Assembly (NCBI GenBank): GCA_039105265.1
Contig: JAPFFF010000011.1
Coordinates: 2,108,001 to 2,172,000, forward strand
Source: Tritrichomonas musculus
Lineage: Eukaryota > Parabasalia > Tritrichomonadida > Tritrichomonadidae
Length of the DNA: 64,000 nucleotides
Reading direction: 5' to 3'
A program made the position numbers and the translations under genes. The notes beneath the pieces are model-generated. The model ran no database searches and was not told the origin of the DNA. It saw only the letters and a list, made by a program, of their open reading frames with translations. This document shows positions 10,512 to 20,792 of the stretch, piece by piece. Each line of letters opens with the position of its first letter. Position 1 is the stretch's first letter.

Positions 10512-10770
10512 GTTATTTTTATATCATAAAAAGTAATTTGCTCATTTGCTGATGTATTCTTTGTTGTCATTCCACTCATTCATTGATATGAAATACTTTC
10601 TTTTTTTATTTTTCATAATCAAATTTTAAAAATTCTAAAATATGCATGTCTAATAGATAAAAATCATAATGATACATATTATCTTTCTTATTGTATTATT
10701 TTTATTACTTAAGGGATATCAAGAAAATATTGGATAATAAAGTATTTGCTTTCTAAAAGCATTTACTTAT

Positions 10771-11334
10771 TCAAGAGCTTAATTTTGAAGATATTTGCTC
10801 TACTATACCTTGAAAATGATTCATTAAATCAGAATTGCTAGTAATTTCTATATTATGAATATCAATAAGATTTGCGCAGTCTGCAAGTTGAGGAATATTT
10901 TTACATATTTCTGACCAAAGGCAAAGCAATTTTTCAGTTTCTTTTTTTTTTTGTTCTAATGTTGCAGATTTTCCATTTTTAAAATTTGGATTATTTGCCA
11001 ATTGGCTTGTAACATAATCCATTTCATTTTTCTGATTAATTAATTTATTTTTCTGGGGAATAGATTTTTCAGAAAAAGATTCTTTAATGTGATTATATTC
11101 CTCATCAATAACTTCTTTCTTCTTTGAAATTTGATTGTCTTCATTAATCATATCAATAATAATGGGCTTATTATTTTGATCAATTTTTTCAATTTTTTTG
11201 AAAGAAGTAATATTGCACAATAAATTTGATAATTTGTCGGTATCTATATCATTTTTTGATAAGGCCACTGAACTACTCATCGGAGGCTCATGTAAAAAGG
11301 CGTCTTCGTTTAAACTTCGAAAACGATTTGACAT
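10771..11334 (-). CDS. Hypothetical low-complexity protein
   Basis: The 187-residue frame starts at an ATG (MSNRFRSLNEDAFLHEPP) and is rich in Lys, Asn, Ile and Ser. The middle (about 60-125) is charged and probably disordered or coiled-coil. The C-terminal 50 residues (LLCLWSEICKNIPQLADCAN, then a DIHNIEITSNSD region and an amphipathic tail) look folded and helical. No family is recognised. It converges with the ankyrin gene, with 259 bp between stops. Length and an amphipathic C-terminus favour a real gene over chance, but support is modest. Confidence 0.5.
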   Translation of the reverse strand: MSNRFRSLNEDAFLHEPPMSSSVALSKNDIDTDKLSNLLCNITSFKKIEKIDQNNKPIIIDMINEDNQISKKKEVIDEEYNHIKESFSEKSIPQKNKLINQKNEMDYVTSQLANNPNFKNGKSATLEQKKKETEKLLCLWSEICKNIPQLADCANLIDIHNIEITSNSDLMNHFQGIVEQISSKLSS

Positions 11335-12001
11335 TTATGAAAAAATTAATTTCGTTCTTTTTTTTGGATGCTATTTTTAGGTAAAGAACTTTTTGAATTT
11401 ATATATAGTCTTAATAAACTTTTTGAGAATAGCAAATTAATTCTTTTTTAAAAAAAAGTATTGCCCCCAACTCATTTAAAATAATTAAAAAATCTTTGTT
11501 TTCTTATTTAATACAGATTTTAACCATTAAATCCTAAATTATGTCAATTTAGGAAATCCAATAGGCCTTTCGATTATCTAAAATCAACCTTTTTTATAAA
11601 TATATAATGATCTCAATTCTGAAACTTCTTAATTATTCCGCTTGTAACATATTTGTTATATGATAAAAATGAGGAAATCAATAAAAAACACCAAGAATTT
11701 TTAATCTTTTCTTTGAAATAAAGCTCCATAAAAAAGGACGATTATTCTCATCTGAAAAAGTTGTCTGTATCATATAGAATTCCTCTTTTTTTTTTTTTAT
11801 CCCTAAAATATTTAGATTATTTTTCTTCATAAATATTCCAAATAATATTATTAAGGCGATTATTTGGCGCCTTTTTGTTGATTCAATTGAATGCATATTT
11901 ATTTCAATACATTCAAAAAGCATATTTTCAAAAAATTTTGTAATTTGAATTTATATACGTTCGTATGAATTTATTGTTTTGAAAAAAAATCTTAAATCGT
12001 T
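11335..12001. other. Noncoding gap between divergent genes
   Basis: These 667 bp separate the divergent starts of the hypothetical protein and the repeat scaffold. They are AT-rich with several poly-T runs. An 81-codon frame (11678-11923, minus) is Lys/Ile/Phe-rich without a recognisable fold and I do not accept it. The near-palindrome TACGTTCGTA lies about 40 bp upstream of the 12002 start. A hairpin is listed separately. Confidence 0.5.
11532..11554. repeat. Perfect 9-bp hairpin
   Basis: TCCTAAATT and AATTTAGGA are perfect inverted arms around the 5-base loop ATGTC. It is isolated in a noncoding gap; no function is evident. Confidence 0.7.
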
Positions 12002-15000
12002 ATGAAAAGAGATTGGAACTCAGGGTCAAAAAAATCAGATTTGCGATTCAAAGCCGCAGAACTTTCTCCACGTGTCCAAAAATCGAATACAATAGATCCT
12101 TCTTCCAATTCAAATGAGCAAGATGAAAATGATCCTCAACGTACTTCAACCAAGAGCAAAAAATTATTTTCAGATATTTCTAAGCCAAATAATGGCTCTG
12201 CTATTCGAAATAAAGGCTCTGATAATGATTCTGATAATTATATGGAGCAAAAATCAAAAACAGAAGCAAAGTCATCTGTTAGGAATAGTAGCAAAAATCG
12301 AGATGGGTCATCAAAATCTCAAACTGAAAAAAGAAAATCGCAAAGAAGAAGTAGAAAAAAATATGTTTATTCATCAAGTCATTCAAATATCAAATTATCA
12401 ATTGAAACTTTATTTGAATTAGAGAGACCTCTTATTAATTCTTTAAACTCATCAACTCGTCGAAAAAAGGCTGAAAATGTTATGGAAATTAAACTGCCTA
12501 GCAGCCATCAGCCGCATCATTCTAATTCTAAAAAAATTCCGTTGAAGCAAATAAAAAGTAAGGACACTTCATTAAGTAATTCTCAAAATAAAATTAATCA
12601 AATCCCAAATTCTGACAATTATATGTTAGTTGGAACAGGCGATGATTTAAAGGTTATTCTTAATGTTTCTAAATATTATAATGATCTTGGTGAAAAAATA
12701 GCAACCGAGGTCATCAATAACTCTTTAACCCAAATCAAGCATCATGACATTATTCTACCTGAAGATGAACCGGAAAATATCAACACGCGTCAAATTCCAA
12801 AACTAAGTAATAATTTTCCATCAATTTCAGAGACAAATCAAGTCGACGCTCAAAATACAGAGTTATTTTCACTTTCAGAAGAGCAAGACAATGGTAATTT
12901 CATGGTTGTTGGATCAGGAGATAATTTAAAGGTTGTTCTCAATGTTTCTAAGTATTATACTGATCTTGCAGAAAGGGTTGCTTTAGAAGTCATTGATAAC
13001 TCATTATCACAAGTTAAGCATCATAATATATTATCAGCAGAAGAAAAACAATACCACAACAATAATTATATTTTCAACTATCAAGACGAAAAAGATAATA
13101 ATGAAAATAATAATAAAGAAAAAGAAGATCAAGCGTTTCCTTCATTAAGCCATAAAAGAAAACAAAATGTGCAACAATTTCCTAAATCAAGTAATAATTC
13201 ACAAAATGGATTTAGCTTTCCATCTCTCTCAAGTTCCAACCAATCTGATTTACAAAGTGATAAAGAACAATTTTCAGCTCCAAAAGAGCAAAATAATGAC
13301 AATTATATGGTCGTTGGAACAGGCGATGATGTAAAAGTTATTCTTAATGTTTCTAAATATTATAATGATCTTGGTGAAAAAATAGCAACCGAGGTCATCA
13401 ATAACTCTTTAACCCAAATCAAGCATCATGACATTATTCTACCTGAAGATGAACCAGAAAATATCAACACGCGTCAAATTCCACATTTAAGTGTTCCATC
13501 AATGCCAATTAGCAATTCAAAGCAAAATGATGCGCAAGAAACGCAGGATAAAGAATTGTTTTCACTTTCAGAAGAGCAAGACAATGGTAATTTCATGGTT
13601 GTTGGATCAGGAGATAATTTAAAGGTTGTTCTCAATGTTTCTAAGTATTATACTGATCTTGCAGAAAGGGTTGCTTTAGAAGTCATTGATAACTCATTAT
13701 CACAAGTTAAGCATCATAATATATTATCAGCAGAAGAAAAACAATACCACAACAATAATTATATTTTCAACTATCAAGACGAAAAAGATAATGAAGAAAA
13801 CGACAAATCATCTATTAATAAAGGGAAAGCCGCAAAACCAGCGATCAAAAAATCATTTACAAAGTCTTCTCATGGAAACAAAAATGAAAATGAAGGAAAA
13901 ACTTCAGCACAAGATGAAATATCTTCTCAGCCTCAAATTAAAAAGAAAGAATCAGATAAGCCTCTCAGAAGAGTCAAAAATAAAGAGAGCGATACTGAAA
14001 ATGAGCAAACCGTTAAAAAGCAAAGTCATCATCATCATACAGATGATTTATTACAATCTGTAGATTCTGATGCACCTAATTCATCATTGACCAATGTTGT
14101 AAAAATGGTTCCAGTAAGTGAGGACGATATTCTACCTCTTGATGATGAAATGATTCCAAAATCTAAGCAAACGTCATCACATACCAAATCTAGTAAAAAT
14201 ACTAGAACTAGTAAAAGCAAGCCTACTACTAATAATATTGATGATCATATCAATAATTCGAATAGCGACTTATTGGCAAAAGTTGATGATTCATTGACCA
14301 TCAGTGAAAGCAAAGTAAGAGCAAGTAACAAAAACAGAATTAAAAATGTAAATATAAATTTCAAAAATAACTTAGCCAATGATAATGATGCATTTATGAG
14401 CTCTGATTTTGTAAATAACGATTTAGAAAAAGGTGAAAAGAAAAAATCAAAAATAGTCGTAATTAGAAGCTCCAGTGGTCAAAAAATTCGAAGATCATCT
14501 AATCTTGATAGTGTTAGTGAAAGTGATATCCAATCATCACAGCCAAATTACAAAAAACGGCCGATAAATCTTCGAAATTCACTCCTTCCTTCATCTCATA
14601 ATCAAGTTGTTGAATCATTTGAAAAATTAAACAGCAGTGGCCCTGTAAATATTCGTAAAGCGAAATCGACGAATGTTCTTCCTTATTCAAATATGACATC
14701 AAATAATGAAGACCAACAAGAGCATTTGCCTCCAGTTGCACAGCAAAGCCCGAGAAGCTTGAAAAACTTTTCCAGTAAAGTTACGTCTTCATCACAACCA
14801 TTAAATATTATTAAAGATTCAAAGAATCCTCATTCACTCGTTCAACAAAATGCTGGTAGTAAAAATAATGTTGGTATTGCAAAGAAACCATCTGCTGATA
14901 TTCCATTAGCAAAGTTTCCTAAAGATTTAGGTGATTCATCTTCTTTGGAGCGTTCCAAGAAGAAAAGAAACGTTTTGATTAAGACTTCTGCAAATTCTTC

Positions 15001-15076
15001 AACTTCGGCATTGCCTATGACACCTCAACCAACTCCCAGCCCTTTTAATGAGGTTATCCGTAACTCACATAAGTGA
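12002..15076 (+). CDS. Repeat scaffold with four AKAP-like amphipathic helices
   Basis: A 1024-residue, mostly disordered Ser/Asn/Lys-rich protein starting MKRDWNSGSKKSD. Its only ordered-looking parts are four modules of about 65 residues in the order A-B-A-B. Each has (N)xMVVGxGDxxKVxLNVSKYY followed by an amphipathic helix. The A helix is DLGEKIATEVINNSLTQIK (from YY at about residues 225 and 453); the B helix is DLAERVALEVIDNSLSQVK (from about 318 and 549). These align without gaps to the Ht31 PKA-anchoring helix DLIEEAASRIVDAVIEQVK, sharing D, L, E, A, Q and K and keeping the hydrophobic pattern. I therefore infer an A-kinase-anchoring-type scaffold; this is a pattern match, not proof. 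The N-terminus and the long basic, Ser-rich C-terminus (about 600-1024) could hold targeting and phosphorylation sites. No membrane segment is seen. Confidence 0.7.
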   Translation: MKRDWNSGSKKSDLRFKAAELSPRVQKSNTIDPSSNSNEQDENDPQRTSTKSKKLFSDISKPNNGSAIRNKGSDNDSDNYMEQKSKTEAKSSVRNSSKNRDGSSKSQTEKRKSQRRSRKKYVYSSSHSNIKLSIETLFELERPLINSLNSSTRRKKAENVMEIKLPSSHQPHHSNSKKIPLKQIKSKDTSLSNSQNKINQIPNSDNYMLVGTGDDLKVILNVSKYYNDLGEKIATEVINNSLTQIKHHDIILPEDEPENINTRQIPKLSNNFPSISETNQVDAQNTELFSLSEEQDNGNFMVVGSGDNLKVVLNVSKYYTDLAERVALEVIDNSLSQVKHHNILSAEEKQYHNNNYIFNYQDEKDNNENNNKEKEDQAFPSLSHKRKQNVQQFPKSSNNSQNGFSFPSLSSSNQSDLQSDKEQFSAPKEQNNDNYMVVGTGDDVKVILNVSKYYNDLGEKIATEVINNSLTQIKHHDIILPEDEPENINTRQIPHLSVPSMPISNSKQNDAQETQDKELFSLSEEQDNGNFMVVGSGDNLKVVLNVSKYYTDLAERVALEVIDNSLSQVKHHNILSAEEKQYHNNNYIFNYQDEKDNEENDKSSINKGKAAKPAIKKSFTKSSHGNKNENEGKTSAQDEISSQPQIKKKESDKPLRRVKNKESDTENEQTVKKQSHHHHTDDLLQSVDSDAPNSSLTNVVKMVPVSEDDILPLDDEMIPKSKQTSSHTKSSKNTRTSKSKPTTNNIDDHINNSNSDLLAKVDDSLTISESKVRASNKNRIKNVNINFKNNLANDNDAFMSSDFVNNDLEKGEKKKSKIVVIRSSSGQKIRRSSNLDSVSESDIQSSQPNYKKRPINLRNSLLPSSHNQVVESFEKLNSSGPVNIRKAKSTNVLPYSNMTSNNEDQQEHLPPVAQQSPRSLKNFSSKVTSSSQPLNIIKDSKNPHSLVQQNAGSKNNVGIAKKPSADIPLAKFPKDLGDSSSLERSKKKRNVLIKTSANSSTSALPMTPQPTPSPFNEVIRNSHK
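12610..13795 (+). repeat. Tandem duplication of an A-B module pair inside the scaffold gene
   Basis: Block 12610-13093 recurs at about 13294-13786. The A modules are offset by 684 bp and the B modules by 693 bp. The B halves look identical over about 215 bases and the A halves nearly so over about 150. The linkers between them (about 12800-12880 versus 13490-13572, and 13093-13300) have diverged in sequence and length. Confidence 0.85.
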
Positions 15077-15369
15077 AGACGATTAATTATCCAATTTTGG
15101 AACGGTGTTTGAATAATTATGTATGATATTTTGTGGAAATAAAAAAAATGTATTTGTGACTTTTCATTCAAAAATTTACTTATTTGTCAATTTTAATATT
15201 ATCTTCAAACATAAGTTAAAATATTTTATAATGAAATTTTATTTAGCATGAGTCAAGTATGTATAAATTTATTTTTCTCTAAATAAATGAAAAGAAATGA
15301 TGATTGACAAGAAATCTTAACAAAAACTATTTTATTCAATTTCATATGAAAAAGCTTTCAAATTGAAAA

Positions 15370-16305
15370 ATGATAGATAGTACTGAACAGCAGACTGAAA
15401 ATCATCATTTCTTTGATATGCCACCCGAAGCTTTCCATGGTAAAATTCCATTTATTGTTACAGATCTGATTGCCGAACTGAAACGCCGTAATTGTGAAAA
15501 AGTTGAAGGTATTTTTCGACTCAATGGTTCTGATACTCGAATTAATCAATTAATAGCTGAAATGGACAAAGGAAGAATTCAAGATTGGGATAAATATAAT
15601 AAACCAGAAGATATTCATGTTATATCAACAGCATTAAAGCGTTATTTTGGTAGAATGGCAGAAAAGGAGCCGCTTGCTACACATGAATATTATGCTTGCT
15701 TTATTGGCGCAATGGAAAGTATCAATGCTGATCCAAAATCAAAACCTGTTTTAAACACACTTACTGGATTACTCCCAAAAATCAGAAGATTAACTATGGG
15801 TTACTTATGCAAATTTTTATATGATATTTCTACAAATAGTGCCGAAAATAAAATGACACCATCAAATCTTGCAATTTGTTTTGCTCCTAATATATTAACA
15901 TCAACTGATGTTCCACCAGACCTTGCATTACAGCAGCAGCAAGAAGCAAACAAAGTTTTTGCTATCCTTATTGAAGATTATCAAATGGTATTTGAAGGAA
16001 TTGATTTTAATGACGAGTCTTTGATTTGTAATGAAGAAGATTTTAACTTATTCAATGCTCCACCTATAAATGTTGTTCATATTCAAAATCAAATTTTCAG
16101 ATGTAATTTCAGGCATGGACATATTATTCCATTTGTTCCATTATGCAGATTAATAAATTCTCAAAAGTTCAAAAGACCAACCAGAGATCCACCAGATCCA
16201 ACTAACGAGCAAAAAGAAGAAATTGGCTATTCCGAACTTCTTGAAACAGTTCGTAACATTGCCAAAAAGAAGAAAACCAAGAACAAGCCTTCAGAATTTG
16301 TTTAA
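15370..16305 (+). CDS. RhoGAP-domain protein
   Basis: This 311-residue protein is essentially one RhoGAP domain (about 15-210) plus a short C-terminal extension. The opening IPFIVTDLIAELKRR is followed by VEGIFRLNGS, which carries the catalytic arginine finger (Arg50). The ALKRYFGRMAEKEP segment and MTPSNLAICFAPNIL, with the conserved Asn and the family signature, follow in the right order. It should accelerate GTP hydrolysis on Rho/Rac-type GTPases and so act on actin or membrane dynamics. The lysine-rich end (AKKKKTKNK) could bind acidic lipids. The DOCK-family GEF at 32543-37915 would act in the opposite direction on the same GTPase class, though a direct pairing is only a guess. The TAA stop is followed by A. 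Confidence 0.9.
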   Translation: MIDSTEQQTENHHFFDMPPEAFHGKIPFIVTDLIAELKRRNCEKVEGIFRLNGSDTRINQLIAEMDKGRIQDWDKYNKPEDIHVISTALKRYFGRMAEKEPLATHEYYACFIGAMESINADPKSKPVLNTLTGLLPKIRRLTMGYLCKFLYDISTNSAENKMTPSNLAICFAPNILTSTDVPPDLALQQQQEANKVFAILIEDYQMVFEGIDFNDESLICNEEDFNLFNAPPINVVHIQNQIFRCNFRHGHIIPFVPLCRLINSQKFKRPTRDPPDPTNEQKEEIGYSELLETVRNIAKKKKTKNKPSEFV

Positions 16306-16418
16306 ACCTTTTATTATATGAAATTTTATTAAAAGAAAAAAAAATAATAATTATAAAATAATATTATAATTTATATAAAGTATCTATATAATAAAAAAAT
16401 AAGATCTGTAATTTGAGA

Positions 16419-19400
16419 TTATACTATTTTCTGAACAAAGCAATCTTGACTCATTCTAACAAAAAATCTCTTCAGAATCTCTCTTAATTTTTCATTATTA
16501 GTTGAAATGAGTTTAGCTGCTTCAATAGAAATAGGTCCACCAGTAATATAGAAGTCATTATCATCGAGTGCCATAATTGAATTCATAACTGCCATTTGTC
16601 CTTCTTCACTTCTTTTGAATAATTGAGTACATAAGTAATTATAATTATCAATCTTGATTTCTTTTTTAGCTAATAAAGCTGTTGAAATTGAAAGAATTGC
16701 TGGTATTGAATTCTTTGGCATTGTAAATGAATTTGCAGCATTTCCGCTTTGTAACTGTTGGAAGAAATCTACGTACAAAGAAGAGTCATTATTATTGCTT
16801 GGTGTGACATCATTAGAAGATGCAGTTTTTTGAGTAGGTAAAGATGGTGCCGAAGTCTGATTTTTCAAGAGTGATGTTAATGATTCAAAAATTCTTTTTT
16901 CAAGCGCTTTTAACTCTGGGACTTGGAGGCAAGGTGCAAGATCAGCAGCCAATCCGGATAATAATTCGATATTATTTTCACCGGCATCATTATCAAGTGA
17001 TGAAATAATACCTTTTGCGATGCAAGTAGCGGCTTCTTTTGCAGCATCATTTTTCTCTAACATTTTAGATAAATTTGATGCACAAATTGATAAAATCTTA
17101 TGATTTGGAACTTTTGAGCATTCAACGATAAGAGATATTCCGAGATCAACATCAACTTCACAGCAAGCTGGAACAGCCCATTCAACTAGTTTTTTGCCAG
17201 CATCATCAAGCCAAGACTCACCTTTACCACGAAGAACTTTGACGATGAAATATGGAACAACGTATTTCCAAGCAGATTTTGTAATTGACTTAGAAATGAT
17301 CGGCAAGACGATAGAAACATTTTCTGAATTTTCGAAAATTTTCACCAGTGAAAACAAGACTGGTTTAAAATCGAGTTCTGGATCATATCTATAATCGTTA
17401 CCATCATCTAGTTTATAAGACATCATTTTTTCGAAAATACCTGCGATAACATAAACTGCTGATCTAGTAATAGATCTTCCGATAATAGAAAATTTTTCGA
17501 CAGCCTTCATTGCTGGTTCCATTAAATGTTCGTCAATAATTTCGAGCAAATTTTGTTCAAATATATCGATTAAAACGGTCAACGCTAGTCTATTAACTTC
17601 TGCGATAGTAGCCGCGCTCTCCAGCATTGAAAACGCGGCCTCCCAACCACTTTTCATCTGTTCATGATACAAGTGTACTGTATGATTCAAACATCTTAAA
17701 GCGTGAAGTCTTACCGATTTAGATTTACTTTTTCTTAATATCGAATGGAATGGTTTCAAAAAGTCTCTTTGATAATGATAAGATTGTAATTCCTCTCTAG
17801 CCAAAAACTTACCCGAAAGTTGTCTCAACGAATCAAGCGCGCTTCTAGCAATACCTTCTTCCGGAAAACAGCCGGCCTCGATTAAATGGTGCGAAATTGG
17901 CTTCCAAATTTGAGTCCAAACGAATCTCGCTCTTTCCATATTGAAACTTGTCACTTCTACAATTTTCTGAAGACAAAAAGTTCTTGGTGGTCGTTGTCCG
18001 AATTCATTATTAGATACTTTACAGAGCGCATGAACGAAAGGAATGATTGCCGTACTTGGGAAATTTGCAGAAGCTTCAAAAAGTGCGTCTATATCTTCAA
18101 GAGGGACAAATTCAGCCACAATTTCGGCATTTTTTTGTGCAATATCGTCAAGGTGGGAATCATTTGTCATCGATCCAGAATTATGGGACATCATGAAGTA
18201 GTTTAATTGGGCAAAAAGTGACAGCATTTTCTCCCAAACAGCTTCAAAATACGACGAAAAACTGGTGGACATGTCAAGGAGCTCCCGGATGGCTCTGATG
18301 TTCTGGATCTTGATCGGTGTCCACGGCAGCAGTCTCGTGAAGGTGCAAAGTGACGACATACAGACTGTTGACTCCGTCTCCATGAAAAATCGTGCTGAAA
18401 TGTCAATCGATGAGGTCAAAATGGTCAAAGCTGATTGGACAACTTCTTCCGAGCCTCCCTCTGACAATATCTTGGAGGCAAGGGCATTCAAGGGCATCCA
18501 AACTGCTTCAAACATCGGTCGAACAGTGTCGGGCTCAACTGGACAAACCCAACGAATTTCGGAGACATTCGAGGTGGTCGAGCCATTCCTCATTCGCTTT
18601 TGGGCTTCTTTAATGTGTTCTAGACTTTGTTTGTAGGCATCAAGTCCTTTTTGTGTTGGTGATCGGAAATCTTCATTCATCGTCACCATTTGTTGCTGAT
18701 TGGAGGTTTGTGTAGAGGACCCAAGAAGTGCTATTTCATGTGTTACAACGTAATCGTAGATACTTTCGATGAATTCGGTCGGTAATGCTTCGCCTTCATC
18801 CATATCTTTATATAATTTGACAAATTCATTCTTTTGCATTTTGTGTGAGACTTGCGGATTATGAGCATCTGTATGAAGTATAACTGCCGCAAATGAGGCA
18901 TCGTAGACAATTGAGGCTGATGGAAATTCATTTTGATGTGATAGATAAAATGTGTGAGCAAACTTTTCAATGATTCGGTCTATTTGTTGTGATTCGGGTG
19001 GAAGTCTAAATAAGGAAAGAAAGTGATATAAGGCTTCAACTAGAGACATTTTTGAAAAATCAATCATGTCAATGTATTCATGCATAATTTGTTTAAATAG
19101 TGGTTTGGCACCTCCAAGAATGAGTCCGACGCCTGTAAAACTTAAAAGACTTCTGTGTGAATGGAAAAATGCTGCAATATTTTTGGGATCATTTTTTACA
19201 AGGCCACTGTCAATCAAAGATGTAATATTATGCTCTGGATCAGCATTGAAATCATCAATTGCTTTCGAGTATAAGGCTTTGAGTTTCTTCGTCTTTTCAA
19301 GTTGTGATGTAACTAATGTGGGTTTCATTGAAACTTCTTTTTGCCTGGACCATTGATTTAAGTTTTTGAGAATTGCTGCTAATGTTTGAAGTGACTCTGG

Positions 19401-20720
19401 ATATTCTGATAATGTTATCAAAGATGAGATAAGATGTTCAAATACATTTGCTTCTTGAAGATCAATGTCACAGTCAAAGTTGACAAAAATTTCTGCTAGA
19501 AATGAAGGTGAAAATCGTTCAAGGCGGTCAATAACTGCAAGTTTGTCGAGATTATTTGCAGATGGTTGATCAAGTACTCTGAAGAACATTGACGAGAAAA
19601 ATACAGATGATTCTGCTTTCAAAATATCTCTATATCTCATCATTAACATATGGCATAATTTCAAAGTAGCTTTAAAAACTTGATGTGAATCTGAATGTGA
19701 ATATCTTAACACAAGTGAGCATACAAAGTTTTTGATTATTTGAAGATAAAATAATGAAGTATACATAATTTCATGATCGTAAGAAACGAAACTGGACACA
19801 AGTTCAATTGAAATTAGGGCTTTGTTCATATAAATTGACGATTCTTTAAATGCAAAGTCAGAAAGCAAATTTGTTGAAGGAATATTGAAATTTGAATTGG
19901 CTTGGTTTGGTGATGATGATATGTTATTTAAGCTAAACGATGATGAAAAACTGCATATTGTTCTAAGAATTAAGAGAGCATCACATTCATATATATTTGA
20001 AGGCTTTGGAAGTGATGAAGTATTATCAAGTAAATCAAATAAATCTGGAGCTAATACATCAAATGTCACCTTTCTAGCAATTTGATAAGCAAGTAATGAT
20101 ATATCTGTGTTATAAATAGGTGGTGATTCAAATCTCTGTGCTATAATTTCAACTGATTGTGTTAAGGATGTTCTAGAACTCACTTGAGCCGTTTTTTCTA
20201 CTGAAAAAATTGTGCAATTAAATATTGCTTGGAAATATTGAAGAAGAACGTCGCCATGAACAGGAGAGTTGGCGTCACTTTCACCATTTATAACACTTAA
20301 TGCAAACCTCGTGATTGATATAGCAGATTGAGAAAAAATTTCGCGTGAAAAATTGGAAATCAATGATATGATATGTACAAGAATATGTATATTGGTTGCA
20401 TTTTGATTATCTGGTGTTTCTGTTTGTGAATTATTTTGATCGTCGGCAATAATATTTATTTCAAAATTTAATTGCTTCTTACAATAAAAATCTGCGAATA
20501 AATTTAATATATTATCGATAATAGTTGGTTGATTGCACTGTAAAGCCGCTAAAAGAGGATCATACCATTTTGGAGGTAATGTTCGAACCTCTTTTGGTGA
20601 CTTTTGGAGTTCTTTAAGTAACTTTAAAATTTGTTTTGTTGTTTTTTGCCCGTTTGATGTATCCCAACCTTTACTACGAATTAATAAATTGTAGCAATCT
20701 TGAAGCTGAGAAATATTCAT
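16419..20720 (-). CDS. Sec7-domain Arf guanine nucleotide exchange factor (BIG/GBF-like)
   Basis: The 1433-residue size and layout match large Golgi/TGN Arf-GEFs. Helical HEAT-like upstream regions come first, then the Sec7 domain at about residues 480-665, then long helical downstream regions. In the Sec7 domain, FRLPPESQQIDRIIEKFA (near 570-585) holds the glutamate finger that displaces GDP-Mg, and SFAAVILHTDAHNPQVSHKM (near 608-628) is the second conserved motif (usual form MLNTDLHNP). The glycine and alanine normally found before the finger Glu (LPGEAQ) are replaced by Pro and Ser, a mild change. It should load GTP on Arf at Golgi or endosomal membranes. It is divergent from the AHI1-like gene with only 93 bp between the starts. 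Confidence 0.92.
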   Translation of the reverse strand: MNISQLQDCYNLLIRSKGWDTSNGQKTTKQILKLLKELQKSPKEVRTLPPKWYDPLLAALQCNQPTIIDNILNLFADFYCKKQLNFEINIIADDQNNSQTETPDNQNATNIHILVHIISLISNFSREIFSQSAISITRFALSVINGESDANSPVHGDVLLQYFQAIFNCTIFSVEKTAQVSSRTSLTQSVEIIAQRFESPPIYNTDISLLAYQIARKVTFDVLAPDLFDLLDNTSSLPKPSNIYECDALLILRTICSFSSSFSLNNISSSPNQANSNFNIPSTNLLSDFAFKESSIYMNKALISIELVSSFVSYDHEIMYTSLFYLQIIKNFVCSLVLRYSHSDSHQVFKATLKLCHMLMMRYRDILKAESSVFFSSMFFRVLDQPSANNLDKLAVIDRLERFSPSFLAEIFVNFDCDIDLQEANVFEHLISSLITLSEYPESLQTLAAILKNLNQWSRQKEVSMKPTLVTSQLEKTKKLKALYSKAIDDFNADPEHNITSLIDSGLVKNDPKNIAAFFHSHRSLLSFTGVGLILGGAKPLFKQIMHEYIDMIDFSKMSLVEALYHFLSLFRLPPESQQIDRIIEKFAHTFYLSHQNEFPSASIVYDASFAAVILHTDAHNPQVSHKMQKNEFVKLYKDMDEGEALPTEFIESIYDYVVTHEIALLGSSTQTSNQQQMVTMNEDFRSPTQKGLDAYKQSLEHIKEAQKRMRNGSTTSNVSEIRWVCPVEPDTVRPMFEAVWMPLNALASKILSEGGSEEVVQSALTILTSSIDISARFFMETESTVCMSSLCTFTRLLPWTPIKIQNIRAIRELLDMSTSFSSYFEAVWEKMLSLFAQLNYFMMSHNSGSMTNDSHLDDIAQKNAEIVAEFVPLEDIDALFEASANFPSTAIIPFVHALCKVSNNEFGQRPPRTFCLQKIVEVTSFNMERARFVWTQIWKPISHHLIEAGCFPEEGIARSALDSLRQLSGKFLAREELQSYHYQRDFLKPFHSILRKSKSKSVRLHALRCLNHTVHLYHEQMKSGWEAAFSMLESAATIAEVNRLALTVLIDIFEQNLLEIIDEHLMEPAMKAVEKFSIIGRSITRSAVYVIAGIFEKMMSYKLDDGNDYRYDPELDFKPVLFSLVKIFENSENVSIVLPIISKSITKSAWKYVVPYFIVKVLRGKGESWLDDAGKKLVEWAVPACCEVDVDLGISLIVECSKVPNHKILSICASNLSKMLEKNDAAKEAATCIAKGIISSLDNDAGENNIELLSGLAADLAPCLQVPELKALEKRIFESLTSLLKNQTSAPSLPTQKTASSNDVTPSNNNDSSLYVDFFQQLQSGNAANSFTMPKNSIPAILSISTALLAKKEIKIDNYNYLCTQLFKRSEEGQMAVMNSIMALDDNDFYITGGPISIEAAKLISTNNEKLREILKRFFVRMSQDCFVQKIV

Positions 20721-20792
20721 TTTTTTCTATTTAAATAAAGTATTCAAAAAATGAAAATTTTTTAAAGGTTTCAAAATTTTATATAGAATTAG

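Noticed and set aside
11678-11923. 81-codon frame on the minus strand
   Set aside because: Lys/Ile/Phe-rich sequence driven by poly-A/T runs, with no fold or neighbour support.
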